Positions 8,386 to 17,251 of a stretch of 64,000 nucleotides of DNA are shown piece by piece. The notes beneath the pieces are model-generated. The model did not search any database. It was not told where the DNA came from and saw only the letters and a program-made list of their open reading frames with translations. The position numbers and the translations under genes are program-made. The stretch is from Anaerocaecibacter muris (GTDB taxonomy: Bacteria > Bacillota > Clostridia > Christensenellales > Pumilibacteraceae): NCBI RefSeq assembly GCF_943192945.1, contig NZ_CALPCE010000002.1, positions 310,001 to 374,000 of the forward strand, written 5' to 3'. Each line of letters starts with the position of its first letter. The first letter of the stretch is position 1.

Positions 8386-9269
8386 AGAACATCACCGATC
8401 TGCTTATAGATAAAATCGAGACAATGAACAACCCGACCGTCGCGGGACTTGATCCGCGGTTGGAGTTTTTGCCCGACGATCTTCGCAAGACGGCAACGGA
8501 CGCGCAAAGCTCGGCAAAAGCTGTTGCGGAGTTCAACTGCCGCATAATCGACGCAATTAAGGACATTGTTCCCGCGGTTAAAATTCAGTCTGCGTTCTAT
8601 GAATTGTTTTCGCATTACGGCGTGCGCGCCATGGATGAAACGGCGCGCTATGCCAAGGACAGCGGGCTTATCGTCATGGCGGACGTAAAGCGCAACGACA
8701 TAGGTCCGACGGCGGAAGCCTACGCCTCCGCATACCTTGACGGCGGACTGTACGATTATATCACCGTCAATCCTTATGCGGGCGTTGACGGAATAAAACC
8801 GTTCACTAACCTGTGCGCGCAAAAGAACAGGGGGATTTTCGTGCTTGCGCGCATGTCTAATCCGTCGGCGGCGGATATTCAAAACATGACGCTGTCAAAC
8901 GGCGAACCGCTGTACTTGCATATCGGCGGGCTTATAGAAAAGTGGGGCGAAAGTTTGACGGGCGAATACGGTTACAGCGCGGTCGGCGCAGTAGTCGGCG
9001 CGACCAACCCCGACGAGGCGCGAAAACTGCGCGCTCGGCTTAAATCGGTGTTCTTCCTCGTGCCGGGATACGGCGCGCAGGGCGGCAAGGGCGCGGACGC
9101 GGCTGCGTCGTTCGATGAGAACGGGCGCGGCGCGATTGTCAATAATTCCCGCGGAATAATCGCGGCATACAAGACCGATAAGTACAAAGGCATGACATAT
9201 TATGCGGCGGCGCGTGCGGCGGCTACCGCCATGGCGGAGGATTTATCTGCCGCGCTCAAACGCAAATAA
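8382..9269 (+). CDS. pyrF: Orotidine 5'-phosphate decarboxylase
   Basis: A 295-residue enzyme of the longer (type 2) OMP decarboxylase group; it turns OMP into UMP, the last step of the pathway. The catalytic Asp-Lys-Asp array lies in MADVKRNDIG, and AGLDPRLEFLP and VPGYGAQGG are family signatures. The frame is open upstream to 8325, but ATG 8382 overlaps the pyrC stop as ATGA, matching the coupling used elsewhere in this operon. Confidence 0.95.
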   Translation: MKNITDLLIDKIETMNNPTVAGLDPRLEFLPDDLRKTATDAQSSAKAVAEFNCRIIDAIKDIVPAVKIQSAFYELFSHYGVRAMDETARYAKDSGLIVMADVKRNDIGPTAEAYASAYLDGGLYDYITVNPYAGVDGIKPFTNLCAQKNRGIFVLARMSNPSAADIQNMTLSNGEPLYLHIGGLIEKWGESLTGEYGYSAVGAVVGATNPDEARKLRARLKSVFFLVPGYGAQGGKGADAAASFDENGRGAIVNNSRGIIAAYKTDKYKGMTYYAAARAAATAMAEDLSAALKRK

Positions 9270-9299
9270 ATCAAATATAAACCGTAACGGGAAACACGA

Positions 9300-10058
9300 A
9301 TGAAACCTATCAAAGCTCAACTTGTAATAAAATCGACAGAAAAGCACGCGAGCAATCTTTATCGCGTGACCTGCGAAAGCAAAGCGCCGCTACCGCGTAT
9401 CGCGGCGGGGCAGTTTGCGCACTTGAAAGTGCCCAACAAGAATTTGCGCCGACCGGTGTGCGTTTACCGCAACACCGACAATACGATTACTTTTATAATC
9501 GCGGACGTCGGCGAGGGAACGGCGGCTTTCGTCGCGCAAAAAGCGGGTGCGGAGTTTGACGCGCTGTTGCCGCTCGGCAACGGTTTTCCCGTACTCCCCG
9601 ACAAGACGAATATCGCTTTGCTCGGCGGCGGCACGGGTTGCGCCCCGCTCTTGAAAATAGCCGAGGACAACCCGTCGCTCAACTGTACGGCTCTGCTCGG
9701 TTTTAACAGCGGCGCGGCGCGCGATACATACGGCGACGACTTTGACAGGTTTTGCAAAAAGGTGTGTTATTGCACCGACGACGGGAGCGTCGGCTATCAC
9801 GGCTATCCCACGGACCTGCTTACCGAAATCGCGCCCGAAGTGCTTTACGTTTGCGGCGCGACGGGCATGATGAAGGTCGCGCGGGAATACTGCCGCAAGC
9901 TCGGCGTTATCGGTTTTGCGAGCATGGAACAGCGCATGGGTTGCGGTGTGGGCGCGTGCCTTGTCTGTTCGGTGCGCGTTATGCAGGACGGAAACGAAAA
10001 GCTGTTGCGTGCGTGCGCGGACGGTCCCGTTTTCCCGATAGAAGACATTGTATTTTAA
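9300..10058 (+). CDS. pyrK: Dihydroorotate dehydrogenase electron-transfer subunit
   Basis: A 252-residue iron-sulfur flavoprotein with a ferredoxin-reductase-like layout: a FAD-binding barrel with the RPVCVYR motif, a NAD-binding half with GGGTGCAPLL, and C-terminal 2Fe-2S ligands in MGCGVGACLVCSVRV plus a fourth Cys in LRACADGPVF. It passes electrons from PyrD to NAD+. Thirty bases separate it from pyrF. The pairing with pyrD defines the class 1B enzyme usual in Bacillota. Confidence 0.95.
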   Translation: MKPIKAQLVIKSTEKHASNLYRVTCESKAPLPRIAAGQFAHLKVPNKNLRRPVCVYRNTDNTITFIIADVGEGTAAFVAQKAGAEFDALLPLGNGFPVLPDKTNIALLGGGTGCAPLLKIAEDNPSLNCTALLGFNSGAARDTYGDDFDRFCKKVCYCTDDGSVGYHGYPTDLLTEIAPEVLYVCGATGMMKVAREYCRKLGVIGFASMEQRMGCGVGACLVCSVRVMQDGNEKLLRACADGPVFPIEDIVF

Positions 10059-10121
10059 CCGCGCCGCGGCGCGCATAACGGTCGGTTGCGAAAAGTATGG
10101 CAATCGGCATTGGAGCATTTT

Positions 10122-11030
10122 ATGAATATGAAAACGACAATAGCGGGCGTCGAGTTTAAAAACCCGATAATCGCCGCGTCGGGAACGTTCGGTTTCGGCA
10201 GAGAGTACAACGATTTTTACGACGTGGGCAAGCTCGGCGGAATAAGCTCGAAGGGCTTGACTTTACTGCCGCGACAGGGCAACCCGCCCGTGAGGATAGC
10301 CGAAACGCCGTCGGGCATGCTTAACAGCGTGGGACTTCAAAACCCCGGCGTGGAGTATTTTATACAGAACGAACTGCCGTTTATGAAGAGTTTGGGCACG
10401 GTGGTTATAGCCAACGCCGCGGGCGCGACCGAGGAAGACTACGTGCGTATCGCCGAGGTTTTAAGCGAGAGCGACGTGGATATGATAGAGCTTAATATAT
10501 CGTGTCCCAACGTAAAGAAAGGCGGCATGGCGTTCGGCGTAGATCCCGACGGCGTGTCGCACATAGTTAAAGCCGTGCGCAAGGTCTGTAAAAAGCCGCT
10601 TATAGTCAAGCTCACGCCCAACGTGTCTGACATTACCAAAAACGCGCTCGCCGCGGAAAACGCGGGCGCGGACGCTATAAGTCTTATTAACACGATTACG
10701 GCAATGGCGGTTGACTTTAAAACGCGCAAGCCCGTGCTGAAAGTAGTGACGGGCGGATTGAGCGGCCCTGCGGTCAAGCCCATCGCGCTCCGCATGGTTT
10801 ACGAGTGTCACAAAGCCGTTAAAATCCCAATTATCGGTATGGGCGGCATTATGACGGGCACGGACGCGGGCGAATTTATGCTGTGCGGCGCGTCGGCGGT
10901 GCAGGTGGGAACAGCCAATATTTTCGATCCTTACGCCGCGCTAACGGTTGTAAATGAGTTGACAAGTCTGTGCGAAAGTGATAAAATTAACAACGTACAA
11001 TCTTTAATCGGAGGTTTGTCTGTTGACTGA
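10122..11030 (+). CDS. pyrD: Dihydroorotate dehydrogenase B, catalytic subunit
   Basis: A 302-residue FMN-dependent TIM barrel that oxidises dihydroorotate to orotate. Visible hallmarks are NPIIAASGTFGFG, SSKGLTLLPR, NSVGLQNPG, the active-site segment ELNISCPNVKKGG (Cys as base, the class 1B feature) and IIGMGGIMTG. Start ATG 10122 follows TGGAG at 7-8 bases; a TTG at 10086 is open but lacks support. The stop lies inside the start region of pyrE. Confidence 0.95.
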   Translation: MNMKTTIAGVEFKNPIIAASGTFGFGREYNDFYDVGKLGGISSKGLTLLPRQGNPPVRIAETPSGMLNSVGLQNPGVEYFIQNELPFMKSLGTVVIANAAGATEEDYVRIAEVLSESDVDMIELNISCPNVKKGGMAFGVDPDGVSHIVKAVRKVCKKPLIVKLTPNVSDITKNALAAENAGADAISLINTITAMAVDFKTRKPVLKVVTGGLSGPAVKPIALRMVYECHKAVKIPIIGMGGIMTGTDAGEFMLCGASAVQVGTANIFDPYAALTVVNELTSLCESDKINNVQSLIGGLSVD

Positions 11031-11598
11031 CAACGTAATGCAACTGTTCGAGCAGTCGGGAGCGGTGCTTCACGGACACTTTATACTTACTTCGGGGCTG
11101 CACTCCGATACGTACATGCAGTGCGCCAAGCTGTTCGAGCATGGCGATATTGCGGAAGCGCTTTGCAAAAAGGCGGCGGATAAACTCCGCAAGTACAACG
11201 CAGACGTGATAGTTTCGCCCGCTGTCGGCGCGATAATATTCGGTTACGAGCTGGGCAAACAGCTCGGCTTGCCCAATATGTTCGCCGAGCGCGAAAAGGA
11301 CGGCAATTTTGCGCTTCGCAGAGGGTTCGAGCTTAAAGCGGGTAGCAAGGTGATTATCGCCGAAAACGTCGTCACGACGGGCGGGTCGGTTATGGAAGTT
11401 ATCGAGCTTGTCAAGAGCTTGGGCGCGGAAGTAGTCGCGGTTGCGGAAGTGGTCGACAGAAGCGGAGGCAAAGTCGATTTCGGCGTGCCTAACGAGAGCT
11501 TGCTCCAAATCGAAGTCAAAACGCACAAGCCCGAAGATTGCCCTATGTGCAAGGCGGGCACGGTAGCCGTAAAACCCGGTTCCAAGGGATTAAAATAA
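11023..11598 (+). CDS. pyrE: Orotate phosphoribosyltransferase
   Basis: A 191-residue enzyme joining orotate to PRPP to give OMP. The PRPP loop appears as VVTTGGSVMEV (an Asn-Val variant of the usual acidic pair just before it), with SPAVGAIIFGYE and FAEREKDG typical for PyrE. TTG 11023 is taken as the start because GGAGG lies 8 bases upstream; the next ATG (11038) would be more than 20 bases away. It overlaps pyrD by 8 bases. A C-terminal CPMCKAG pair of cysteines is seen in longer PyrE types. Last gene of the operon. Confidence 0.94.
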   Translation: MTDNVMQLFEQSGAVLHGHFILTSGLHSDTYMQCAKLFEHGDIAEALCKKAADKLRKYNADVIVSPAVGAIIFGYELGKQLGLPNMFAEREKDGNFALRRGFELKAGSKVIIAENVVTTGGSVMEVIELVKSLGAEVVAVAEVVDRSGGKVDFGVPNESLLQIEVKTHKPEDCPMCKAGTVAVKPGSKGLK

Positions 11599-11643
11599 TT
11601 ATTTGGCGCAAGCTAACAGGGAAGTATTTTTCGGGAGGCTGTA

Positions 11644-11985
11644 ATGGCTAAAAGAACGAAAAAAACAAAAACAACAACGACGAGAACGACGTCGGGCGGC
11701 AATAGGTTTTCGCTCAACAAGTTCGCGTTTTGGCTGATAATAATTATCGGCATAGCTATGGCGGTGTCGGGCTTCTTCAACTTCTTCGATTGGGATTGGG
11801 TGAATAAGTTTTCGGCGTGGGTACAGAGCATTTGCTTTGCGCTCGCAATGTTTATCCCGATTGTGCTGTCGTACCGCGCGGCGTGCAACAAAAGCACGGC
11901 TTGGTTTATTCTCTGGATAATATTCGTCGTACTGGTAGCGTTCGGCGTTGTGGCTAACTTGGTCGGCTTACTCAAAGTATTCTAA
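11644..11985 (+). CDS. Small membrane protein, unknown function
   Basis: A 113-residue protein I do not recognise. A basic, Thr/Lys-rich cytoplasmic start (residues 1-20) is followed by three likely membrane helices (about 28-44, 58-80 and 85-110). It starts behind GGGAGGC, 46 bases after pyrE, and may be read through from the pyr operon. The following gene is another small membrane protein of similar design, so the two may form a pair. Confidence 0.7.
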   Translation: MAKRTKKTKTTTTRTTSGGNRFSLNKFAFWLIIIIGIAMAVSGFFNFFDWDWVNKFSAWVQSICFALAMFIPIVLSYRAACNKSTAWFILWIIFVVLVAFGVVANLVGLLKVF

Positions 11986-12027
11986 ATTAACACTCGGTCG
12001 GCGGCGACCGACATAAGGAAATTGCAA

Positions 12028-12351
12028 ATGGCAACAGCACGTAAAAAGAAAAACATATTCGTCCGTTATTTCACTCCGTTCGGACTGCGGCAAGTCTGCG
12101 ATCTTATTATGCTCGCGGGCTTTGTTCTGCTTATAGTCGGACTTTGCACGGTGGACGGCGTACTGCTCGCAGGCTTTATCTGCTATGCGCTCGGCGCCGG
12201 CATATCCATTGCGCGTTGCTGTTTGGTGCTGTTTTCAAAAAAGGTAAACCACCGCGATCCCGCTTACAAGTCCGCGATAATAAATGCGTCCATCATGGGC
12301 GTGCTGTTCGCGCTGGCGGTGTTCGGGCTTGTCTGGACGATTGTAGCGTAA
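12028..12351 (+). CDS. Small membrane protein, unknown function
   Basis: A 107-residue protein with a Lys-rich N-terminus (RKKKN) and three predicted membrane helices (about 20-38, 42-62 and 82-105). Not recognised. Start ATG 12028 follows AAGGAA. A short perfect hairpin (TCGGTCG/CGACCGA) sits just upstream of its ribosome binding site. A terminator closes this small unit at 12360. Confidence 0.7.
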   Translation: MATARKKKNIFVRYFTPFGLRQVCDLIMLAGFVLLIVGLCTVDGVLLAGFICYALGAGISIARCCLVLFSKKVNHRDPAYKSAIINASIMGVLFALAVFGLVWTIVA

Positions 12352-12359
12352 ATAAGTTG

Positions 12360-12388
12360 CCGCGCAATAATGCTTGCGCGGTTTTTAT
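12360..12388 (+). terminator. Rho-independent terminator
   Basis: CCGCGCAA (12360-12367) pairs with TTGCGCGG (12374-12381), followed by TTTTTATTT. It ends transcription from the pyr/small membrane protein region. Confidence 0.85.
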
Positions 12389-12414
12389 TTGCTGATTTTA
12401 CGGAGTTTGTAGCT

Positions 12415-13113
12415 ATGGTAAAAAAATACAAAAAGACCGACGAGCGGTCGTATGCGCTCGGCGCAACGGTGACTATGGAATTGTTAAACGCCCGACCCGA
12501 CCGCGCGCGTTGCGTTTACGTTTCGCCAAAGTCGCAAGTTTCGGCGGTGGTCGATAAGGCGCGAGCACTCGGCGTGCCCGTCGTCGAGAGCGAAAAAGCG
12601 TTCAACATTTTAAGCCCCAAAGAAAACTGTTTTGTCATCGGCGAATTCGATAAATTCGAGGAGCGGACGAGCGGCGCGCGCAATCATATAGTGCTTGTAC
12701 AACCGTCCAACAGCGGCAACCTCGGCACTATCATGCGCGACGTTGCGGCGTTCGACTGCGCGGATTTGATTATAATTCGCCCCGCGGTCGATCCGTTCGA
12801 CCCCAAGACCGTGCGCGCGAGCATGGGCGCGGTGTTCAATATAGCGTTTAAATGCTTCGATTCGTTCGACAACTACATAGCCGAGTACGGCGACAGGGAA
12901 GTCAAGCCGTTTATGCTTTGCGGCGCGCCGTTCAAGCAGTTTGACTTCGACGCGAATAAAAAATATGCGCTTGTTTTCGGCAACGAAGCGACGGGCTTGC
13001 CCGACGAGTTTGCTCGGTTCGGCGCGGTGCGCATAGAGCAATCGCATAAAGTGGACAGCCTTAACCTGTCCGTCGCCGCGTCCGTCGCGCTGTATAAACT
13101 TTATACCGCATAA
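12415..13113 (+). CDS. TrmH/SpoU-family RNA methyltransferase
   Basis: A 232-residue protein with the SPOUT knotted fold near its C-terminus: motif 1 NSGNLGTIMRDVAAFDC, motif 2 YALVFGNEATGLPDE and motif 3 IEQSHKVDSLNLSVAASVALY. The N-terminal half is a substrate-binding domain. Such enzymes 2'-O-methylate ribose in tRNA or 23S rRNA using S-adenosylmethionine; the target is not clear here. ATG 12415 behind CGGAG is the best start; an upstream in-frame codon at 12370 falls in the terminator. Confidence 0.88.
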   Translation: MVKKYKKTDERSYALGATVTMELLNARPDRARCVYVSPKSQVSAVVDKARALGVPVVESEKAFNILSPKENCFVIGEFDKFEERTSGARNHIVLVQPSNSGNLGTIMRDVAAFDCADLIIIRPAVDPFDPKTVRASMGAVFNIAFKCFDSFDNYIAEYGDREVKPFMLCGAPFKQFDFDANKKYALVFGNEATGLPDEFARFGAVRIEQSHKVDSLNLSVAASVALYKLYTA

Positions 13114-13140
13114 CGTTGTTGGCAGGTTGGAGTAACCGAT

Positions 13141-13953
13141 ATGAAAAAAATGCTGTTTGTAACCGATTTGGACGGAACGCTGTTAACTCCGAACCAAATG
13201 TTGTCGGAATACACTCTGTGCACGGTCAACGCGCTTGTAGACTCGGGTATGGCGTTTACTTACGCAACCGCTCGGAGTGCGGAAACAGCCGCGCAGGTGA
13301 CGCGCGGCCTTAAAACGAGCGCGCCGCGCGTGCTGTATAACGGTGCGTTCATCATGGATAGCGACGATAGAGTTATGCTGTCGCGCGTGTTTTCGCAACA
13401 GGATAAGCATGCAATAATAGACGAGCTTGTCGCCGCGGGGCTATGTCCCGTCGTGTATGCGATTATCGACGGCGCGGAAAAATTTACGTTTTTGCCCGAC
13501 GCAATATCTACGGGGTGTAAGCGGTTTTTGGACACGCGCAAACATTGCGTGAGATACAATCCGACAGCGCAAAAAGGGGATTTATACGTCGGCGAAACGT
13601 TTTACATACTGTGTATTGACGAGCATAGCAAGCTCGCGCCGTTTTACGAAAAGTATAAAGACAAATTCCACTGCGTGTTCCAGACCGACATATATTCGGG
13701 CGACGTGTGGTTGGAAATTATGCCGAAATCGGCGACAAAAGCAAACGCTTTGGTAGAGCTTAAACGCATGCTCGACTGTCGGTTGGTCGTGTTCGGCGAC
13801 GGAAAAAACGACATGGATATGTTTCGCGTCGCAGACGAAAGCTATGCCGTCGAAAACGCTTGCGAGGAACTTAAATCGTTAGCGACTGCCGTAATCGGTA
13901 AAAACTCGGACGACAGCGTTGCAAAACACTTGCAAAAGTTATTCTATAAGTAA
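13141..13953 (+). CDS. HAD-superfamily phosphatase, Cof type
   Basis: A 270-residue haloacid dehalogenase-like hydrolase with a type IIB cap. Motif I is VTDLDGTLLT (nucleophile Asp near residue 9), a conserved Lys occurs in KATANALVEL and motif IV is FGDGKNDMDMF. Members dephosphorylate sugar phosphates, nucleotides or cofactor precursors; the substrate cannot be assigned. It starts 27 bases after the methyltransferase behind TTGGAG, so the two are probably co-transcribed. It converges on rqcH. Confidence 0.87.
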   Translation: MKKMLFVTDLDGTLLTPNQMLSEYTLCTVNALVDSGMAFTYATARSAETAAQVTRGLKTSAPRVLYNGAFIMDSDDRVMLSRVFSQQDKHAIIDELVAAGLCPVVYAIIDGAEKFTFLPDAISTGCKRFLDTRKHCVRYNPTAQKGDLYVGETFYILCIDEHSKLAPFYEKYKDKFHCVFQTDIYSGDVWLEIMPKSATKANALVELKRMLDCRLVVFGDGKNDMDMFRVADESYAVENACEELKSLATAVIGKNSDDSVAKHLQKLFYK

Positions 13954-14019
13954 CGCTGTACGACGGCTATATATCTTTGAATTTAAATATACAAAGTTAA
14001 TAACGTGATAATCAAAAAT

Positions 14020-15699
14020 TTAATTTTTTGGCGTGACGTATACCGTCTTATATTCTTTGTAATCGACCTTGCCGCCGCCGTGCGGAAATACGTGTTTTAT
14101 AAGCGTGTAATCGACGGCGACGTTTTCGGACGCGCGCGACTGCGAATAGTACGCGGCAATTTCCGCCGCGCGACGAATTTGCGCCTCGGTGGGCGAGGGC
14201 GTTTTTAAAACGGCGTGCGATCCGTGCGCATCTTTTACGTGCAACCATGTGTCGACGCGTTGCGCGCCGCGCGTAATCCTGTCGTTCTGCGCGTGGTTTT
14301 TACCGACGAGAAGTTGCGCGCCGTCTATATCGAACGAGTACGGTTCGGATGGCACGGGCTTGTCTTTTTTGCGCTTGTTTTCGGGTTTGATAAGCCCGAG
14401 CGCGACGAGTTCGCTACGTACTTCGTCCAGCTCGCGTTTTTCGGTGCATAGGTCGAGTTCGGCGGAAATTCCGTCCAATACGTACAGCGCGGCTTGCGCT
14501 TTTTCTATCGCGTCCTGTGCGTAAATCACAGCCTTTTTCTTTTTGTTATACGCCTTGTAATGCGCCGCGGCGTTTTGTTGCGCGTTTTTGGTGACGTCGA
14601 GCGCGATTGTAATTTCGCCGCCGTTTTCGTCGAAAAAGTTATCTACCGTTACGGATTTGTCGCCGCGTTTTATCTTGTAAATATTCGCAGTCAAAAGGTC
14701 GCCGATTATTCTGTCGTTGTCGGCGGTCGCGCTTTCGTCGAGTTTCGCCGTTGCGTCGGCGAGACGTTTTTTGTTTTTTGACACCGCTGTTTTGACCGCG
14801 GCGCGAAGCGGCTTGACATACGCTTTAAGATCGGCGGCGGCGAACAATGCGGAATAGTATGCGTCCATTGCGGCGTTGACCGTGGCGTATGTTTTAGCCG
14901 TTCCGCCGCACGTCTTGTACGATTCTGTAAAATAATCGATAGGCTTGCCGTCGTTGCCGTCGAACGTGACGACGGGGGATAGCGGCGCGGCGTAAAGCTC
15001 TTGCGCGGCGGTTATAAATCGGTCGGCTATCGCCTCCGTCGGCGATTGATCGTCGGGTATTCCGAGTCGAAAAAACAGCTCGTCTACCGTTACGTTGGAC
15101 AGCCCCGCAACGCACTTGTTTGCCGCGGCACGCGCCGAAACGTCTTTAAACGCCGTTATACGGGCTTTTAGCTCGTCGCGGTCAAATACTCCGACTCTGC
15201 CGGTCGGGTTGGGCGGAGCGTAAGTCAAGCCCTGTAAAACGGCGCGCTTGCCCTCCGCCTCGGAAGAAATGCGGCGCAATGCGTAACCTATAACGCCGTT
15301 CTGTTCGACAAAGACTATATTGGCGCACTTGCCCGTGAGTTCGACTTTAAGACTGTATTTAACGCGTTCGCGCAGTTCGTCGAGCGCGGACAGTTCAAGA
15401 CAAATCATGCGTTCGCATTTGTCTTTGGTAATGCCTGTAAGCACTGCGCCCGTAAGACGTTTGCGAAAATACATGAGCGTGCCCGAAGCGGTTTCGGGGC
15501 TTTTGTATTGCATAGTCGTTATGTGCGCGCGCGGCAAGGACGGGTTGCAAGACAATAGCAAGCGGAAATTGCCCGCGTTCGTATGGAACAGCAGGATTAG
15601 CGTGTCGGCGTTGGGCATGGTCGCTTTGTCTATGCGCCCGCCTATCAAAAAGTCCAGCTCGCACGCCGCGCGGTAGATTGTAAGTGCGTCCTTCGGCAT
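14020..15699 (-). CDS. rqcH: RqcH/NFACT-family ribosome quality-control protein
   Basis: A 559-residue protein once annotated as fibronectin-binding. It has NFACT-N (start to about 200, with GKCANIVFVE and a YAPPNP-like segment), a long coiled-coil middle (about 290-430) and NFACT-R with WLHVKDAHGSHAVLK. RqcH binds stalled 50S-peptidyl-tRNA complexes and directs alanine tailing for degradation, which fits its place beside tig and the Clp genes. The Asp-Arg pair used for tailing in Bacillus is Glu-Arg here (DKCERM), if aligned correctly. The start has no ribosome binding site and appears leaderless. Confidence 0.88.
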   Translation of the reverse strand: MPKDALTIYRAACELDFLIGGRIDKATMPNADTLILLFHTNAGNFRLLLSCNPSLPRAHITTMQYKSPETASGTLMYFRKRLTGAVLTGITKDKCERMICLELSALDELRERVKYSLKVELTGKCANIVFVEQNGVIGYALRRISSEAEGKRAVLQGLTYAPPNPTGRVGVFDRDELKARITAFKDVSARAAANKCVAGLSNVTVDELFFRLGIPDDQSPTEAIADRFITAAQELYAAPLSPVVTFDGNDGKPIDYFTESYKTCGGTAKTYATVNAAMDAYYSALFAAADLKAYVKPLRAAVKTAVSKNKKRLADATAKLDESATADNDRIIGDLLTANIYKIKRGDKSVTVDNFFDENGGEITIALDVTKNAQQNAAAHYKAYNKKKKAVIYAQDAIEKAQAALYVLDGISAELDLCTEKRELDEVRSELVALGLIKPENKRKKDKPVPSEPYSFDIDGAQLLVGKNHAQNDRITRGAQRVDTWLHVKDAHGSHAVLKTPSPTEAQIRRAAEIAAYYSQSRASENVAVDYTLIKHVFPHGGGKVDYKEYKTVYVTPKN

Positions 15700-15705
15700 G
15701 ACTAT

Positions 15706-15734
15706 ATTGTAGCACGAAAAAACATTTTTGTAAA
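15706..15734 (-). promoter_or_regulatory. Promoter of rqcH, leaderless geometry
   Basis: On the minus strand TTTACA, a 17-bp spacer and TACAAT are followed by six bases and then the ATG at 15699, so the first transcribed base is at or next to the start codon. It is back to back with the tig promoter. Confidence 0.7.
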
Positions 15735-15755
15735 CGGTTTATATGCTATAAAAGA

Positions 15756-15784
15756 TTGACAACAACCGCGCGCCGTGGTATAAT
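15756..15784 (+). promoter_or_regulatory. Sigma-A promoter of tig
   Basis: Consensus TTGACA (15756-15761), a 17-bp spacer and TATAAT (15779-15784) give a leader of about 27 bases. It likely drives tig and perhaps clpP and clpX. Confidence 0.9.
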
Positions 15785-15817
15785 TTTAAGGTTATGAAAA
15801 GTCTATTGGAGGCATAA

Positions 15818-17230
15818 ATGAAGTCAACATTCGAGAAAAACCTTAACGAAGCGGTTTTCAGAGAAGCTCTTAACAACGAGGAATGGAACGCGGAAATAGA
15901 AAACGCGTACAACCGTACCAAGGGTAAGTATAAAGTCCCGGGCTTCCGTCCCGGCAAAGCGCCCCGTCGCTTTATAGAAATGCACTACGGCGCGGGCGTG
16001 TTCTTCGATGCGGCGGTCGATATGTGCATCAACCGCGTTTACCGCGAGGAACTTAATAAGCACCCCGAACTCGAAGTGTTCGGTCAGCCCGAGGTTTCGT
16101 TCGAGAAAGCGGAGGAAGGCGAGGCGTTTGCGTTTACGTTTAAAGTCACGCTCTATCCCGAAGTAAAACTCGGCGATTATAAAGGTATTAAACTGCCCAA
16201 GATTGAGTATAATGTAAGCGACGAGGATGTCGATACGCGTATCAAAGCCGATCTTGCGCAGGCGGCGCGCAATGTGTCAAAGGACGGCGCTGCGGCTAAC
16301 GGCGATATTACCGTAATCGATTACGTCGGCACTGTGGACGGTGTGGAGTTCGAGGGCGGCAAAGCCGAAAAGTACGAGCTTAAACTCGGCAGCGGTTCGT
16401 TTATCCCCGGTTTCGAGGACGGGCTTATCGGTGCGGTAAAAGGCGAGGAGCGCGACGTAAAAGTCAAATTCCCCGACGAATATCACGCGGAAAACCTCAA
16501 AGGCAAGGACGCTGTGTTCCACGTAAAAGTGAACGACGTTATGACCGAGGAAATCCCCGAGCTTACCGACGAATTCGTCAAAGACCGCGGCAGGTACGAA
16601 ACCGTTGCGGAATACAAAGCGGGCATACGTGAAGCGCTCGAAGTTTCGGCTAAATCGCGCGAGCGCAACGAGCGCGTTGACGCCGTAATGAAAGCCGTCA
16701 CCGAAAAAGCGGAGTGTACAGTGCCCGAAAAGATAATCGCGGCGGAAGTCGAACGTATGTACGCGGAGTTCGAGCATCAAATGTCGCATTACGGCATCAG
16801 CCCCGAGGACTACCTCAAATACAACAATTCCAGCCCCGCGCAATTCCGCGAGGAGCGCAAGGAACCCGCCGAGCGCAATATTAAAATGCGTCAGGTCATG
16901 AAAGCGATTATCGCCGCCGAAAATATCGAAGTATCGCAGGACGAGGTCAAACAGAAACTGCGCGACCCCAACGTCCGCGCCGAACTCGAACATGCGGCAA
17001 AGCACAACGGCGGGTATGCGGAAGAATACGCGTATAACGATTTGCTCACCGATAAATTCTTTGATTTCCTGCTCTCAAATAACGAGTTTACGCTCGAAGC
17101 GGAAAAGACGGACGATGCGGAAAAGAAGCCCGCAGCAAAGAAGCCCGCGGCTAAAAAGCCTGCGGCTAAAAAGCCTGCGGCAAAGAAAACGGTCAAAGCG
17201 GATAAGCCCGAGGAAGAAAAAGCCGAATAG
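15818..17230 (+). CDS. tig: Trigger factor, ribosome-bound chaperone and prolyl isomerase
   Basis: A 470-residue protein with the three trigger factor parts: a ribosome-binding domain with the loop GFRPGKAPRR, an FKBP-like isomerase domain (about 160-245, with DYVGTVDGVEFEGG and GSFIPGFEDGLIG), and a helical cradle. It shields nascent chains at the tunnel exit. Beyond the usual end is a Lys/Ala/Pro tail made of about five KPAAK units (about residues 435-460), encoded by near-identical short DNA repeats, then an acidic end. The start follows TGGAGG. Spacing to clpP is tight. Confidence 0.95.
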   Translation: MKSTFEKNLNEAVFREALNNEEWNAEIENAYNRTKGKYKVPGFRPGKAPRRFIEMHYGAGVFFDAAVDMCINRVYREELNKHPELEVFGQPEVSFEKAEEGEAFAFTFKVTLYPEVKLGDYKGIKLPKIEYNVSDEDVDTRIKADLAQAARNVSKDGAAANGDITVIDYVGTVDGVEFEGGKAEKYELKLGSGSFIPGFEDGLIGAVKGEERDVKVKFPDEYHAENLKGKDAVFHVKVNDVMTEEIPELTDEFVKDRGRYETVAEYKAGIREALEVSAKSRERNERVDAVMKAVTEKAECTVPEKIIAAEVERMYAEFEHQMSHYGISPEDYLKYNNSSPAQFREERKEPAERNIKMRQVMKAIIAAENIEVSQDEVKQKLRDPNVRAELEHAAKHNGGYAEEYAYNDLLTDKFFDFLLSNNEFTLEAEKTDDAEKKPAAKKPAAKKPAAKKPAAKKTVKADKPEEEKAE

Positions 17231-17251
17231 TTGTTTTTTTGCGGAGGAAGC

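Noticed and set aside
17105-17195. Tandem repeat as a mobile or CRISPR-like element
   Set aside because: The short repeats encode the in-frame KPAAK tail of trigger factor and need no other explanation.
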